64,000 nt of DNA, taken from contig NZ_CP020814.1 of the NCBI RefSeq assembly GCF_002109385.1, forward strand, positions 4,177,501 through 4,241,500, in the 5' to 3' direction. The translations under genes were made by a program, and so were the position numbers. Below, one piece after another: positions 44,010 through 53,030 of this stretch; the first letter of the stretch is position 1, and every line of letters begins with the position of its first letter. The DNA is from Halalkalibacter krulwichiae. GTDB lineage: Bacteria; Bacillota; Bacilli; Bacillales; Bacillaceae_D. The notes under the pieces were generated by a model that did not search any database, was not told where the DNA came from, and saw nothing but the letters and a program-made list of their open reading frames with translations.

Positions 44010-45590
44010 ATGAAAACAACAGAAACCACCTCTCAACCTACAACTAAAGATTTAGAAAAACGTGTCTCATCACTTGAGGAACAAAACGCGGAGCTGACGG
44101 CAAAAATTAAATGGTATGAAGAACAATTCCGTCTTAGTAAGCAACGCCAATTTGGTACTTCAAGTGAGAAGACAAATGCTGATCAGTTAGAATTGCCTCT
44201 TTTTAATGAGGTAGAAATTACGGCTGATCCATCCATTGAAGAACCTACGGTTGAAACGATTACGTATCAACGTAAAAAGACCAAAGGGCAACGTGATATC
44301 AAACTTGAGAACCTTCCGAAGGAAGTCATTGAGTATCGATTACCTGTGGAAGATCAGGTTTGTTCGTGCTGCAATGGAAATCTACACGAAATGTCGACAG
44401 AGGTACGTCGTGAATTAAAAGTCATCCCAGCGGAAGTGAAGGTCATTGAACATGTACAACATGTTTATGCGTGTCGCCGTTGTGAACGTGAAAGTACGGA
44501 GACTCCTATTGTTAAAGCTTCTATGCCGAAACCTGTTTTTCCCAAGAGTCTTGCTTCGCCATCTGCGATGGCCTACATCATGAATCAAAAATATGTAGAA
44601 GGGCTTCCATTGTATCGACAAGAACAACAATTCGCTCGTCTAGATGTCTCTTTATCACGCCAAACATTAGCTAATTGGGTTCTTTATGGTGCTAATACAT
44701 GGTTAAACCTCATCTATGATCGAATGTATCAATATCTAATGAATCTTGATATTGCTCATGCTGATGAAACGACGCTGCAAGTGCTACGAGAGCCAGATCG
44801 TCCATCAACAGCTACCTCATACTTATGGCTTTATCGTTCAGGACAGGAAGGCCATCCGATTGTATTATTTGATTACCAGCAAACACGAGCAAGTAAACAT
44901 CCTAGAAAGTTTTTATCTCCTTTCCAAGGATACTTACATGTAGATGGATATGCTGGATACAATGGAATTTCAAACGTAAAGTTAGTTGGATGCTGGGCAC
45001 ACGCTCGTCGAAAATTTGATGAAGCTTTAAAAGCTTTGCCTAAAGAAGAACAGTCGAAAGATGTCTTAGCAAAGGAAGGCTTAAAATTTTGTAACCAACT
45101 CTTTGCGATCGAACGAGAAATAAAAGATTTATCGTTCCCTGAACGTCATCAAATACGTCTAGAAAAAAGTCGACCACTTCTTGGCGCTTTTTCAGCATGG
45201 CTTCGTACGCAAACGCCAAAAGTGTTACCAAAGAGTGCACTCGGACAAGCAATTAAATACTGTCGCAATCAATGGGATAAGTTAGAGGTTTTCTTAGAGG
45301 ACGGTAGACTAGAGATTGATAATAATAGAAGTGAACGATCTATTAAACCATTCGTAATTGGAAGAAAGAACTGGATTTTTGCCAACACTCCGAAAGGAGC
45401 AAAGGCAAGTGCTGTAACGTATAGTATTGTAGAAACGGCCAAAGAAAATGGCCTCAACCCTTATCAATACTTAATGCACTTGTTTGAAGAGCTTCCCAAT
45501 ATAGATGTGAATAATGAAAACGCCATTGATCAATTGCTTCCTTGGTCAAACAGTCTTCCGGCTCACTGTCGTATTCAACTTGATAAGTAG
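44010..45590 (+). CDS. tnpC: IS66 DDE transposase TnpC
   Basis: A 526-residue transposase. An N-terminal coiled coil (about 10-45) is followed by a zinc-finger-like region ([16 protein letters not shown], about 117-155) and the DDE core: [19 protein letters not shown] and the Glu in [19 protein letters not shown] (about 430-450). Length is normal, and no frameshift is visible. Confidence 0.94.
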   Translation: MKTTETTSQPTTKDLEKRVSSLEEQNAELTAKIKWYEEQFRLSKQRQFGTSSEKTNADQLELPLFNEVEITADPSIEEPTVETITYQRKKTKGQRDIKLENLPKEVIEYRLPVEDQVCSCCNGNLHEMSTEVRRELKVIPAEVKVIEHVQHVYACRRCERESTETPIVKASMPKPVFPKSLASPSAMAYIMNQKYVEGLPLYRQEQQFARLDVSLSRQTLANWVLYGANTWLNLIYDRMYQYLMNLDIAHADETTLQVLREPDRPSTATSYLWLYRSGQEGHPIVLFDYQQTRASKHPRKFLSPFQGYLHVDGYAGYNGISNVKLVGCWAHARRKFDEALKALPKEEQSKDVLAKEGLKFCNQLFAIEREIKDLSFPERHQIRLEKSRPLLGAFSAWLRTQTPKVLPKSALGQAIKYCRNQWDKLEVFLEDGRLEIDNNRSERSIKPFVIGRKNWIFANTPKGAKASAVTYSIVETAKENGLNPYQYLMHLFEELPNIDVNNENAIDQLLPWSNSLPAHCRIQLDK

Positions 45591-45642
45591 ATTATAAGTT
45601 AGTCCCCATCACATTAATAGGTGGGGACTATTTGACGCTTAC

Positions 45643-45880
45643 ATTTCAACGCAATATCGATTACTTTTACGTTACTCTTATGAAGCTCAAATGCTGCCAA
45701 ACTAAGTCGTCTACGGCGTATATATTCTGATAACGAAATTCCTGCAAGGAAAGAAAACATTCTTTTAAAATGATATTCCGAACAATGAGCTAACCTTGCC
45801 ACCACCTTGAAATCTATTTCGTTAGTAAGGTTTTCCTCGATATACTTCATTGCAGTATTCATGTCCTTAAGCAAATCCAT
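45643..45880 (-). pseudogene. AraC-GyrI regulator, 5' part (split by IS66)
   Basis: The first 79 codons of the regulator from ATG 45880 (AGGAGG upstream), containing the first AraC HTH ([20 protein letters not shown]) and ending in KVIDIALK at the IS boundary. Read-through into the element adds about nine foreign residues and stops at 45614. The product would lack the second HTH and ligand domain. Confidence 0.92.
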
Positions 45881-46050
45881 TCATATGACCTCCTTTCATC
45901 AATAGAATAACAGGAGTTTCCTTTAGTCATCCGACATTTTGTGCACCATTTTGTAGGGTTAACTATTTATGAGAAGTTGCTTGTATTATTTAGAGCGAGT
46001 CAATAAATAATAATCAAGAAACATAATCCAAAAGTAAGGAATGATCGTTT

Positions 46051-46191
46051 TTGTTAAACCAAAATATTGTCAGAGGTTTATTGTATAGCACAATATTATC
46101 AACAATCTTAAGTTTAATCGGGATCGCTTTAACGATTTATCACCATTTTAAGGTTAAGAAATTGATCGTAAAGCAATCTAAAAATGTCTAG
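46051..46191 (+). CDS. Short membrane protein (46 aa)
   Basis: TTG 46051 (AAGGAATGA upstream) to TAG 46191. The product starts LLNQNIVRGLLYSTILSTIL, one hydrophobic helix (about 9-28), followed by a basic tail ending KVKKLIVKQSKNV. There is no ATG. Possible small membrane peptide; the neighbourhood is AT-rich. Confidence 0.4.
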   Translation: MLNQNIVRGLLYSTILSTILSLIGIALTIYHHFKVKKLIVKQSKNV

Positions 46192-46255
46192 CAACATTTA
46201 AATAACCATGCTTTGGATATTTTTTTCGATCATTAATTGCTGCATAGTTTGTTTC

Positions 46256-46287
46256 AATCACTTAGAATACAATCGTCCTAAGTGATT
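46256..46287. terminator. Hairpin, possible terminator
   Basis: AATCACTTAG / CTAAGTGATT with a 12-nt loop, followed by AATTTATT. It lies about 65 bp after the 46-residue frame. Confidence 0.5.
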
Positions 46288-46390
46288 AATTTATTAACAG
46301 TATATTTGTACTGTGCAGCAAATACCTTTTTTATTATTAGTTGTCTTGTTCAATATAGCTCTCCATTAGTTAAGATTTTAAATCAAATAG

Positions 46391-46438
46391 ACAGGGAAAC
46401 CCTGTACTTTGACATATCGAAAAAAATCGATATATAAT
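46391..46438 (+). promoter_or_regulatory. ArsR promoter with operator filling the spacer
   Basis: -35 TTGACA (46409-46414), an 18-bp spacer and -10 TATAAT (46433-46438). The spacer is exactly the inverted repeat TATCGA-AAAAAA-TCGATA. A second dyad, ACAGGG-AAA-CCCTGT (46391-46405), abuts the -35. The -10 ends 6 bp before the ATG at 46445. Confidence 0.8.
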
Positions 46439-46444
46439 ATAGAC

Positions 46445-46759
46445 ATGGAACCTATCGATGTATTCAAAGCATTATCTAACGAAACTCGGTTTAACATCTT
46501 ACAGTGGTTAAAAGAACCGGAGAAGCATTTTCCTAAACAAGGCGCTCACCTGCCAAAGGAGATTAGTTACAAAGGGGGAGTATGTGTGGGCGATATTCAA
46601 GAAAAAGCCGGAGCTTCTCAATCTACGGTTTCACACTACTTAAATATGATGCAGAAAGCCGGTCTTCTTGAATCTGTAAGATATGGTCAGTGGACGTACT
46701 ATCGAAGAAATGAAGAAGCCATTCGTCAGTTTGCTGATTATCTTAAAACGGAAATCTGA
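46445..46759 (+). CDS. ArsR-family repressor, apparently leaderless
   Basis: A 104-residue winged-helix regulator from ATG 46445 (MEPIDVFKALSNETRFNILQ). The HTH is VGDIQEKAGASQSTVSHYLN and the tail is YGQWTYYRRNEEAIRQFADY. A Cys lies just before the HTH (KGGVCVGDI); the CxC metal site of classical ArsR is absent. The predicted transcription start coincides with the ATG, so the mRNA is probably leaderless. It probably represses itself and the DUF606 pair downstream, whose upstream region carries a near-copy of the spacer operator. Confidence 0.85.
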   Translation: MEPIDVFKALSNETRFNILQWLKEPEKHFPKQGAHLPKEISYKGGVCVGDIQEKAGASQSTVSHYLNMMQKAGLLESVRYGQWTYYRRNEEAIRQFADYLKTEI

Positions 46760-46790
46760 TTTGGGTGATTTCTGTTTTTTTTAATGCATA

Positions 46791-46808
46791 TATCGATTTT
46801 TCTAGATA
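46791..46808 (+). promoter_or_regulatory. Second ArsR operator copy before transporter pair
   Basis: TATCGA-TTTTTC-TAGATA matches the ArsR-promoter dyad in arm length and 6-bp centre with one mismatch. It is followed by an AT-rich TATATATATA -10 region and the 46838 start. Confidence 0.55.
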
Positions 46809-46837
46809 TTTATATATATAAATGGAGGTTTTATCTA

Positions 46838-47266
46838 TTGCGTTATATCGCTTATTTATTAGCTATAGTAGCAGGAGCTTCACTTAGTTTTGAAGGAGCT
46901 ATTTACGGTGAATTAGGAAAAACAGTAGGAAAGCTTGAAACTAGTTTTTATAACTTCTTTGTAGGTTCAATCATCCTCGGGTTATTATGGCTATTCTTTG
47001 GAAAAGGTAAACTTTCCTATACCGTTGAAGCACCGAAATGGACATTACTTGGTGGGTTTTTAGGGGTTATTTATCTAACAGCTATTGTAATAAGTGTCCC
47101 ATATGTTGGTGTTGGGATATCTATGGTTTCCGTTATTATTGGTCAATTAGTCATGAGTATGGTGATTGAACATTATGGTTGGCTTGGAAGCAAGAAATCG
47201 GGAATCAATAAAGAAAAAATATTAGCTGTTATTTCAATGATTATAGCACTTGTGTTGGTTTATTAG
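46838..47266 (+). CDS. DUF606/YdcZ-type DMT transporter subunit 1
   Basis: A 142-residue protein from TTG 46838 (TGGAGG upstream). Five hydrophobic segments of the half-size DMT type; marks are ASLSFEGAIYGELGKTVGKL and VSVIIGQLVMSMVIEHYGWL. Such half-size proteins usually occur as tandem pairs forming a heterodimeric efflux carrier. It lies 12 bp before its partner and behind the ArsR gene. Substrate unknown. Confidence 0.85.
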   Translation: MRYIAYLLAIVAGASLSFEGAIYGELGKTVGKLETSFYNFFVGSIILGLLWLFFGKGKLSYTVEAPKWTLLGGFLGVIYLTAIVISVPYVGVGISMVSVIIGQLVMSMVIEHYGWLGSKKSGINKEKILAVISMIIALVLVY

Positions 47267-47277
47267 GAGGTCTAAAA

Positions 47278-47739
47278 ATGAGTATTATGATGGTTCTTTT
47301 CACTTTAATAGGTGGTCTTACATTAAGCATACAATCAGCTGTTAATGGTACACTCAGTCGTAAAGCCGGAACAATTGAAACGACACTCTTAACCTTTCTA
47401 ACCGGAACAATGTTCCTTGCAATCTTTATTCTTTTTTTTGGTCAAGGAAATCTTTTGGCTATTTTTGAAGTGCCTAAATGGCAACTAAGCGCCGTATTTC
47501 TAGGTGTGCTGTTTGTACTTTTTATCGTTATAGCTGTTCCTAGAATTGGGGTCATTGCAACCAATATTACTGTTATCATTGGTCAGCTTGTAATCGGCAT
47601 TGTTATTGACCATTTCGGCTGGTTCAATAGCTTAGTCATTCCTTTAGATATGAAACGTTATTTCGCATTACTATTTATGATCATTGCTCTTTATTTTATC
47701 TATAAAGGAAATACACGCGCCAGCGAAGAACACAGGTAA
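47278..47739 (+). CDS. DUF606/YdcZ-type DMT transporter subunit 2
   Basis: A 153-residue protein (AGGAGG upstream of ATG). Same architecture as its neighbour: GGLTLSIQSAVNGTLSRKAG, then TVIIGQLVIGIVIDHFGWF. About five membrane helices. The pair probably works as one carrier under ArsR-type control. Confidence 0.85.
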   Translation: MSIMMVLFTLIGGLTLSIQSAVNGTLSRKAGTIETTLLTFLTGTMFLAIFILFFGQGNLLAIFEVPKWQLSAVFLGVLFVLFIVIAVPRIGVIATNITVIIGQLVIGIVIDHFGWFNSLVIPLDMKRYFALLFMIIALYFIYKGNTRASEEHR

Positions 47740-47744
47740 AAAGG

Positions 47745-47867
47745 CTAATATTCGTGATTATGATGAGATCCAAAGAAATTAATCAAATGTCCATCTTGAA
47801 CAACATATAACATAAATCCTAATGTTGCCCCTAATGAAAGCAAGAATTCAAGTATAGCTTTCAACAA
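47745..47867 (-). CDS. Possible short membrane protein (40 aa)
   Basis: From TTG 47867 the - strand reads LLKAILEFLLSLGATLGFML and ends HHNHEY-stop at 47745. It has a hydrophobic helix and a His-rich tail but no Shine-Dalgarno that I can see. Convergent with the transporter pair. Low support. Confidence 0.3.
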   Translation of the reverse strand: MLKAILEFLLSLGATLGFMLYVVQDGHLINFFGSHHNHEY

Positions 47868-47956
47868 TACTACATTCTGTCACTTTAACAAAATAAGAGC
47901 TGCCGTATCGATATCGACAACTCCTTGTTCAGTCACTGCACTCAGTTAGCTGAGAA

Positions 47957-48745
47957 TCATGTTCTTTTCAAACTAGCTTCAAATAAATCTATAATTTCCA
48001 AAAATCTCTCAGCTTCTCTAAATGTATGGTCTGCCAAAAGAGGATGAATATTACTTTTGATACGGCATGCTTCAATTAACTCTCTAGCTGTTTTCTTAAA
48101 GTCCCTTAAGGAAGCAACCGATACTTTATTTTGATTTAAAAATTGACTTAAAATTGGTTTAGTTTCTGATTGAGGACGCATGGAGTCTAAATCAACCGCT
48201 TGAAACATCAATTGGTCGAAATCATGGCTAAAATCTCTTGCCTGTTCAACCAATTTTCTTTCAGAAGGATCTAAAAGATGGCCAATAAACTTTGCATGAT
48301 CTGCCATAATTTTTAAGAAAAACACATTTTCTTCGATTATAGTATCTGGTTCTGGGGCAAGCTTCCCTTCATTCAGTTCTTTTAAACGGTTAGCAAAGTA
48401 TGCTGCCTCTCTACTAATATGATCAACTAGCAAAGGAAAATTGTTATGACGGATTTGGCAACTTAAAGTTAAGCCTAAGACTTTTCTTTTGTAGCCCCAT
48501 ATTGCTGCTGCAGCTTGATAAACCTCACTATTAAAGGCTTGAATTTGACGTAAATCTGAATTTACAGTAAATCTAGCTAACCTTTCTTCAATACTTTCGA
48601 ACAATGAAATGAACTGTCGAGCTTCATCGATAAGTTGTGTCTGTTCATAAGTAAAACCCAAGCTTAAAAATAAGGCATGTTCTTTCATAATCCTAGACCA
48701 AAATCGGATTTCGTCTAATGATCTCTCAACTATCGGATTCGCCAT
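47957..48745 (-). CDS. DUF2935 family protein
   Basis: A 262-residue helical protein made of two similar halves, each opening with a metal-site-like pattern: EIRFWSRIMKEHALFLSLGF at about 12 and ENVFFLKIMADHAKFIGHLL at about 139. Each half also has a late LLVDH/LLADH-SREA/FREA motif (LLVDHISREAAYF, LLADHTFREAERF). The repeated E..H and H..E pattern suggests ferritin-like di-metal bundles. Common in spore-formers; function unknown. Confidence 0.8.
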   Translation of the reverse strand: MANPIVERSLDEIRFWSRIMKEHALFLSLGFTYEQTQLIDEARQFISLFESIEERLARFTVNSDLRQIQAFNSEVYQAAAAIWGYKRKVLGLTLSCQIRHNNFPLLVDHISREAAYFANRLKELNEGKLAPEPDTIIEENVFFLKIMADHAKFIGHLLDPSERKLVEQARDFSHDFDQLMFQAVDLDSMRPQSETKPILSQFLNQNKVSVASLRDFKKTARELIEACRIKSNIHPLLADHTFREAERFLEIIDLFEASLKRT

Positions 48746-49027
48746 AATATCCCTCCTTATTTAACCCTCCCTTTCTATATATACGTGTGTTACTTTGTAC
48801 TAATTCGTTATTTACTCCTTCAATGGTTCGTGTATGTTTTATTTCAATTTAATGACTAACTTAAAACTTCTTTCACTATCTGCTTTCTAGTCGATTAGGA
48901 AAGCGATGTTATTTTTATGAAAGTATGAGTGGTGAAATGTGAAATTTCCCGGCCCTATTGTGGTACTTATTGAACATTTCTAATCATATTCTTATAAAAG
49001 ATAACAATAAGAAGGGGGGTAAGTTAA

Positions 49028-50435
49028 TTGAAAAAAGTTAAGGTTAGTTTACGGCCCATTGTAAGTAAGATAAATTTACCCACTGTTTTGAAAACAACTA
49101 TACTTCCAGGTGACTCAATTGAAAGATTATTTATTGCAACCCAGGTAGGAGAGATTTATTACATAGGAAACGGAGAGGTAAGGACTTTTTTAGATATTCG
49201 CCCACGAGTCATAAAACTAGGTGCTTCTGGTGGTGGTTATGATGAAAGGGGATTGCTAGGGCTAGCGTTTCATCCCGAATTTTATTATAACGGTCTGTTT
49301 TACCTTCATTATTCAGTAGCTGGAACACAAGGTCCAGGTGCTCTTCCTGACTTTTTCAACCCTAATCCGTGCGATCCAGAACCTTAAACCTAAAATGGAT
49401 AAATAGAGAAATTCAATATGATCATCTAGATACAGTTGAAGAATGGATTCTTCAATCGAATGGTCTACCTCAAAAACAGCGGACATTACTTAACTTAAGA
49501 AGACCATTTTCTAATCATAATGGTGTCAATAGCTTAAACTTTTCACCTGAAACAAGAAAACTTGTTTTAACAACCGGAGATGGTGGATCGGGCTATGATC
49601 CATTTAATTTAAGCCAGGATGATATGGAGATTGCCGGTAAAATAATTGAAATGGATGTGGATAAAAATTCATTTATCAATAATCCACCCGTAGTTACACG
49701 CTTTAATGAACTTCCCATACCTATTCAGGAAATGCTCACAGTCATTGCTAAAGGAGTTCGTAATATACCAGGCATTTCATTTCAAAGGTTCAATAATCAG
49801 TATATTAAATATGCGGGAAATGTCGGACAGGACTTGGTCGAGTCGATCTTTTCATTTCTTCATTATAAACCCATACCAGTTACACAGCTTATTCAAGCTT
49901 CTTTAGTAATTCTACTGACCAAGATGGATTTATTAACTTTGGCTGGCGGGGGTGGGAAGGGTGTTTTCCTACTTCGACCATAAGAGGCTGTACTGATAAT
50001 TCGTCTTTAGATGAGAAAACAATTGCTTATTACAATGAATCAGTATCACTTTCAGGGAGTCGTCTTCAGCCTTTAACTAGTTATTTTCATAAAGATCCCC
50101 GACCCGATAAATTCGAAGGAACTGCACTAACAGGAATTCAGCCTTATATGGGGAATCGAATCCCTGATTTAACAGGAAGTGTTGTGTTTACTGATTTTGC
50201 CCGGAAAGATTCTCAACCACAGGTTAGAGGCGCTTTAGCTTATACTAGAATGAGACCAGATGGCAAACAAAATGATTTCAGTGTGATTCAAACCGATTAT
50301 GATTTTGGGTTTCAATCAGCCTTTTATGCTAGTCTGGGAACGAATCTGGATCAATCGAGACTTTATTTAGGGGTTTATGGTTCTATGAATGTAACTGATT
50401 TTAACCAAGGCACTGTTTTTGAAATAGTTCCATAA
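49028..50435 (+). pseudogene. Glucose/sorbosone dehydrogenase-like protein, two frameshifts
   Basis: A beta-propeller sugar-dehydrogenase-like gene in three frames. Frame 1 (49028-49387; TTG start, AAGGGGGG upstream) reads RLFIATQVGEIYYI and YDERGLLGLAFHPEFYYNGL. Frame 2 (from about 49376 to 49890-49920) reads SNHNGVNSLNFSPETRKLVL, TTGDGGSGYDPFN and AGNVGQDLVESIF. Frame 3 (to 50435) reads DGFINFGWRGWEG and GSVVFTDFARKD. Both breaks are consistent with loss of one base. Family: PQQ-dependent-type GSDH/HHIP-like. All main blocks are still present, so decay is recent or the breaks are sequencing errors. Confidence 0.82.
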
Positions 50436-50613
50436 ATCATACCTACAAAATTCTACTTAATCTTGATACAACTCTTACATGGACTAAATTTCAATCTAAT
50501 GAACAACCAAGGGAAGAAGCAGACTCCCTTGGTTGTTCATTTTTCCAGGTATTAAAAGTTGAACATCTTGATTTCACCAAAATATTGTTTTTCTAGGTTG
50601 TTTTAGAGGATCA

Positions 50614-51174
50614 CTAAATTATAATCATTTTTATTCTTTTAAAAATGACTAAAGCAATTTCAACCCATAACCAGCTATAAAGGAAAGCAAATAAAATGAT
50701 ACTTATGGTTGTAAGAATTGAAAAGGAATCAGAGACGGCCGGCCCTAGAATTGGAAAGTGAAAAATAAAAATTAAACTCATTATTCCTAACATCAAAAGA
50801 ATTGTGCCAGTAGCAATAATACTTACTCTCTTCCGAAAAAAGGAAAAAGATGCTCCTATGCCAAGTCCTAATAATCCTGTTGTAAAAGGAAATACAATTA
50901 GTTCCGTTGGCTGCAGGATGAATAACAACATAATAGTCAGAAAATAGGACTTTACTCCAAATGAAATGGATAACATGGAACATAACAGAATAGGTGCAGT
51001 GACAAGCGGACTTATAAAATATCCTACACCTGGTACAAAACCACCAGAAGCCTGTAAAATGGCAGCAATACAAGCAAAAATAGACCCTAATATCAGCTTC
51101 ATCGTCTTTTTATGTTTATTGAATATGATTTGAGCTAAACGGACCTCATCAGAAATAGGTTTTAAAAAAAACAT
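50614..51174 (-). CDS. Polytopic membrane protein, unknown
   Basis: About 186 residues from ATG 51174 (a frame to 51234 would overlap YmaF; no clear ribosome site for either). Five to six hydrophobic segments with GGFVPGVGYFISPLVTAPIL and TTGLLGLGIGASFSFFRKRV. The pattern resembles small S-component or spore-membrane proteins, but I do not recognise a family. The start is uncertain. Confidence 0.6.
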   Translation of the reverse strand: MFFLKPISDEVRLAQIIFNKHKKTMKLILGSIFACIAAILQASGGFVPGVGYFISPLVTAPILLCSMLSISFGVKSYFLTIMLLFILQPTELIVFPFTTGLLGLGIGASFSFFRKRVSIIATGTILLMLGIMSLIFIFHFPILGPAVSDSFSILTTISIILFAFLYSWLWVEIALVIFKRIKMIII

Positions 51175-51181
51175 TATTATT

Positions 51182-51559
51182 CTATAAACTAGTTCGACCA
51201 CTATACTTATGTCTATGTGGAGTAACACCATCAACAGTAGTTACTCCACTGAATTCATGGTAATGGCCTCCTTCTGGGAGGAAAATTGCTGGTCCAGTAA
51301 CACCTCGGATTTCATGTCTATGTCGTTCGTCAAAACTAGTAAAAGTCCCATAACGATGTGTATGTTGTACACCACTAGGAGCTGGTTCTGTTGTTCCGGC
51401 ATAACGATGGTCATGCCCTACATCAAATGATGTTACTCCTCTAAATTCATGTGTATGAACAGGTCGCCCGTTCCATGAAGTTATATAAAGAGTATGCGAG
51501 TGTTCAGAATTATCTTCATCAGAATGATAAAGATAACCAGTTACTGGTATGCTTGTCAT
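51182..51559 (-). CDS. His-rich YmaF-family protein
   Basis: A 125-residue protein of about six repeats of H-x-H (HSHTLY, HTHEFRG, HDHRYAG, HTHRYG, RHRHEIRG, HYHEFSG, HRHKYSG), each followed by a short G-V-T/S turn. This matches YmaF. The spaced HxH pairs could bind metals or form a beta-solenoid. Precedes the membrane protein gene on the same strand. Function unknown. Confidence 0.8.
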   Translation of the reverse strand: MTSIPVTGYLYHSDEDNSEHSHTLYITSWNGRPVHTHEFRGVTSFDVGHDHRYAGTTEPAPSGVQHTHRYGTFTSFDERHRHEIRGVTGPAIFLPEGGHYHEFSGVTTVDGVTPHRHKYSGRTSL

Positions 51560-51741
51560 CTAAGCCATCATCCTTTCACTTTAGATCTAACATTTTATGT
51601 TAAAAACGATAAAACGTGTGAATATCAATTTAGAGGAAGATGAGTCAAGCATGTGTTGATATGACCAAGTTTTTGGATATCTATTTGCTTTGGCTTTGGA
51701 AGACCTGGAAAGAGGAAATGACTAATGATTACATCGAATGA

Positions 51742-51840
51742 TATAAGCTTTATAATTTAAATAACGAAAACAAGGATAGCTTAATTGTTGTTATTTTATT
51801 AATTATTGTAGGTACAGCTTTCGTTAGCAATTATTATTAA
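51742..51840 (+). other. YjcZ-like hydrophobic peptide remnant without start
   Basis: An open stretch ending in TAA encodes KDSLIVVILLIIVGTAFVSN, close to the LIVVLFILLIIVG core of YjcZ-type sporulation peptides. There is no ATG/GTG/TTG in frame; AAGGATAG lies right before an ATT codon. Either a dead copy or a non-canonical start. The 324-bp gap 51560-51883 otherwise holds only the 51850 hairpin. Confidence 0.35.
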
Positions 51841-51849
51841 GAACTATTA

Positions 51850-51877
51850 ATGCGAGCACTTGAAGAAGTGCTCGCAT
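51850..51877. terminator. Hairpin after polysaccharide deacetylase
   Basis: ATGCGAGCACTT / AAGTGCTCGCAT, perfect 12-bp stem with a GAAG loop. Weak T-tract. Confidence 0.6.
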
Positions 51878-51883
51878 TCTCTA

Positions 51884-52603
51884 TCACTCTTGAATTTCAT
51901 ATTCTAGAAGTTCGGAAATGGTTACGAATGTATACCCTTGCTCTTCTAACGAAGTAATAATCCCTTCTACTGAATGGAGTGATTCTTTTCTACTCTCATA
52001 CATGACATGCAATAAAATAATGGAACCAGGTTTTATCTTTTCTACAACATGGTCTACGATTTTATTTGCATCAGCTGCAATATCAGGATAAGAATCTGGC
52101 TCTATATTCATATAAATCGTATTCCTATCTAGCTTGGAGAGATAATACGGTAACAAAACTAACCTTTTTCCAAAAGGCGGACGGAAGGTGATTTCTCCTT
52201 CATAACCGATTTGTCGGATTAGCTCATCCGTTTTATCTATTTCATCTTTAATAAAAGATGGAGATTTAAAAACCATTCTTTGATGGGAATAGGAGTGGTT
52301 TCCAATTTCATGTCCTTCTTGCACGATCTTTTTCGCGTCATCAAAATACTTTTCAATTTCATATCCTGTTAAGTAGAAAGTACCTTTCACATCATGTTTT
52401 CTTAATATGTCTAAAATTTCATCTGTATGTACCCCAGGACCATCATCAAATGTTAAAGCTACTACTTTTTCGTCTGTTTCTACACTATTAACTAAACCGC
52501 CAAAGAACTGGAACGTTCTAGATTGAGATAACTCGTTTACTGAATAACCTACAGCAATTAATAGTACGATTGCTATAAGAATCCTTTTTATTATTTTTTT
52601 CAT
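51884..52603 (-). CDS. Polysaccharide deacetylase (NodB family)
   Basis: A 239-residue extracytoplasmic enzyme. N-terminal signal anchor (about 4-24). NodB motifs: ALTFDDGPG (motif 1, catalytic Asp and metal Asp), HEIGNHSYSH (motif 2, metal His), FRPPFG (motif 3), and IILLHVMYE (motif 5). Probably deacetylates peptidoglycan or another N-acetylated glycan. Monocistronic. Confidence 0.9.
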   Translation of the reverse strand: MKKIIKRILIAIVLLIAVGYSVNELSQSRTFQFFGGLVNSVETDEKVVALTFDDGPGVHTDEILDILRKHDVKGTFYLTGYEIEKYFDDAKKIVQEGHEIGNHSYSHQRMVFKSPSFIKDEIDKTDELIRQIGYEGEITFRPPFGKRLVLLPYYLSKLDRNTIYMNIEPDSYPDIAADANKIVDHVVEKIKPGSIILLHVMYESRKESLHSVEGIITSLEEQGYTFVTISELLEYEIQE

Positions 52604-52701
52604 ATATCCCCCATAATGAAACTATTTTCTCCCTTCATATAATACTATAATTTTGTAATATTCAGCTCTAGTAAATAAAAGTTCACCTTTACTCCACTTG
52701 C

Positions 52702-52887
52702 TTACTCATTGTTTTTCTTCTTCCATTCATATGGAACTTTAGACCATTCATAAAAAATAATAATCAAGTACATGACAATGGAGATGGAAATATTCTCAAC
52801 CATATTAATCTCTTTATTTGCAAATAAATTCCAAAACGTTCTTGATATAAAATAGATTAAGGGTAATCGAATGCTTTTCTTAAGCAT
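52702..52887 (-). CDS. Small membrane protein, unknown
   Basis: A 61-residue protein from ATG 52887 (AAGGGGGAA 12 bp upstream). Two hydrophobic stretches (about 8-22 and 32-47) and a basic tail ending EWKKKNNE. Not recognised. Confidence 0.55.
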   Translation of the reverse strand: MLKKSIRLPLIYFISRTFWNLFANKEINMVENISISIVMYLIIIFYEWSKVPYEWKKKNNE

Positions 52888-53030
52888 ATTGGCAGTATTC
52901 CCCCTTATGTAGCAGCATAATTACATGAATAACTCCTCTCTCTAATTTAACATTTATTCCCTTTTTTGTGATATCAAAAGAAAAATGCGTCCCTGTTTCG
53001 TTGTAGGCACGCTAAATGTGAAACCAAATG

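Larger units (their letters stand above)
43211..45642 (+). mobile_element. IS66-family insertion sequence (complete, 2432 bp)
   Basis: Bounded by terminal inverted repeats GTAAGCGTCAAATA (left 43211-; right end complementary up to 45642), which continue with mismatches to about 22 bp. Flanked by the direct repeat ATTTCAACG (43202-43210 and 45643-45651), the target duplication (8-9 bp; IS66 usually makes 8). It carries the three typical genes tnpA, tnpB and tnpC, all intact. Inserted in an AraC-family gene. Confidence 0.95.

Noticed and set aside
46201-46390. Additional AT-rich coding frame between the IS66-split gene and arsR
   Set aside because: Only short frames without start signals; nothing supportable beyond the 46-codon candidate and the hairpin.
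46409-46445. ArsR start at TTG 46409
   Set aside because: That codon is the -35 box and has no ribosome site; the conserved protein begins at ATG 46445.
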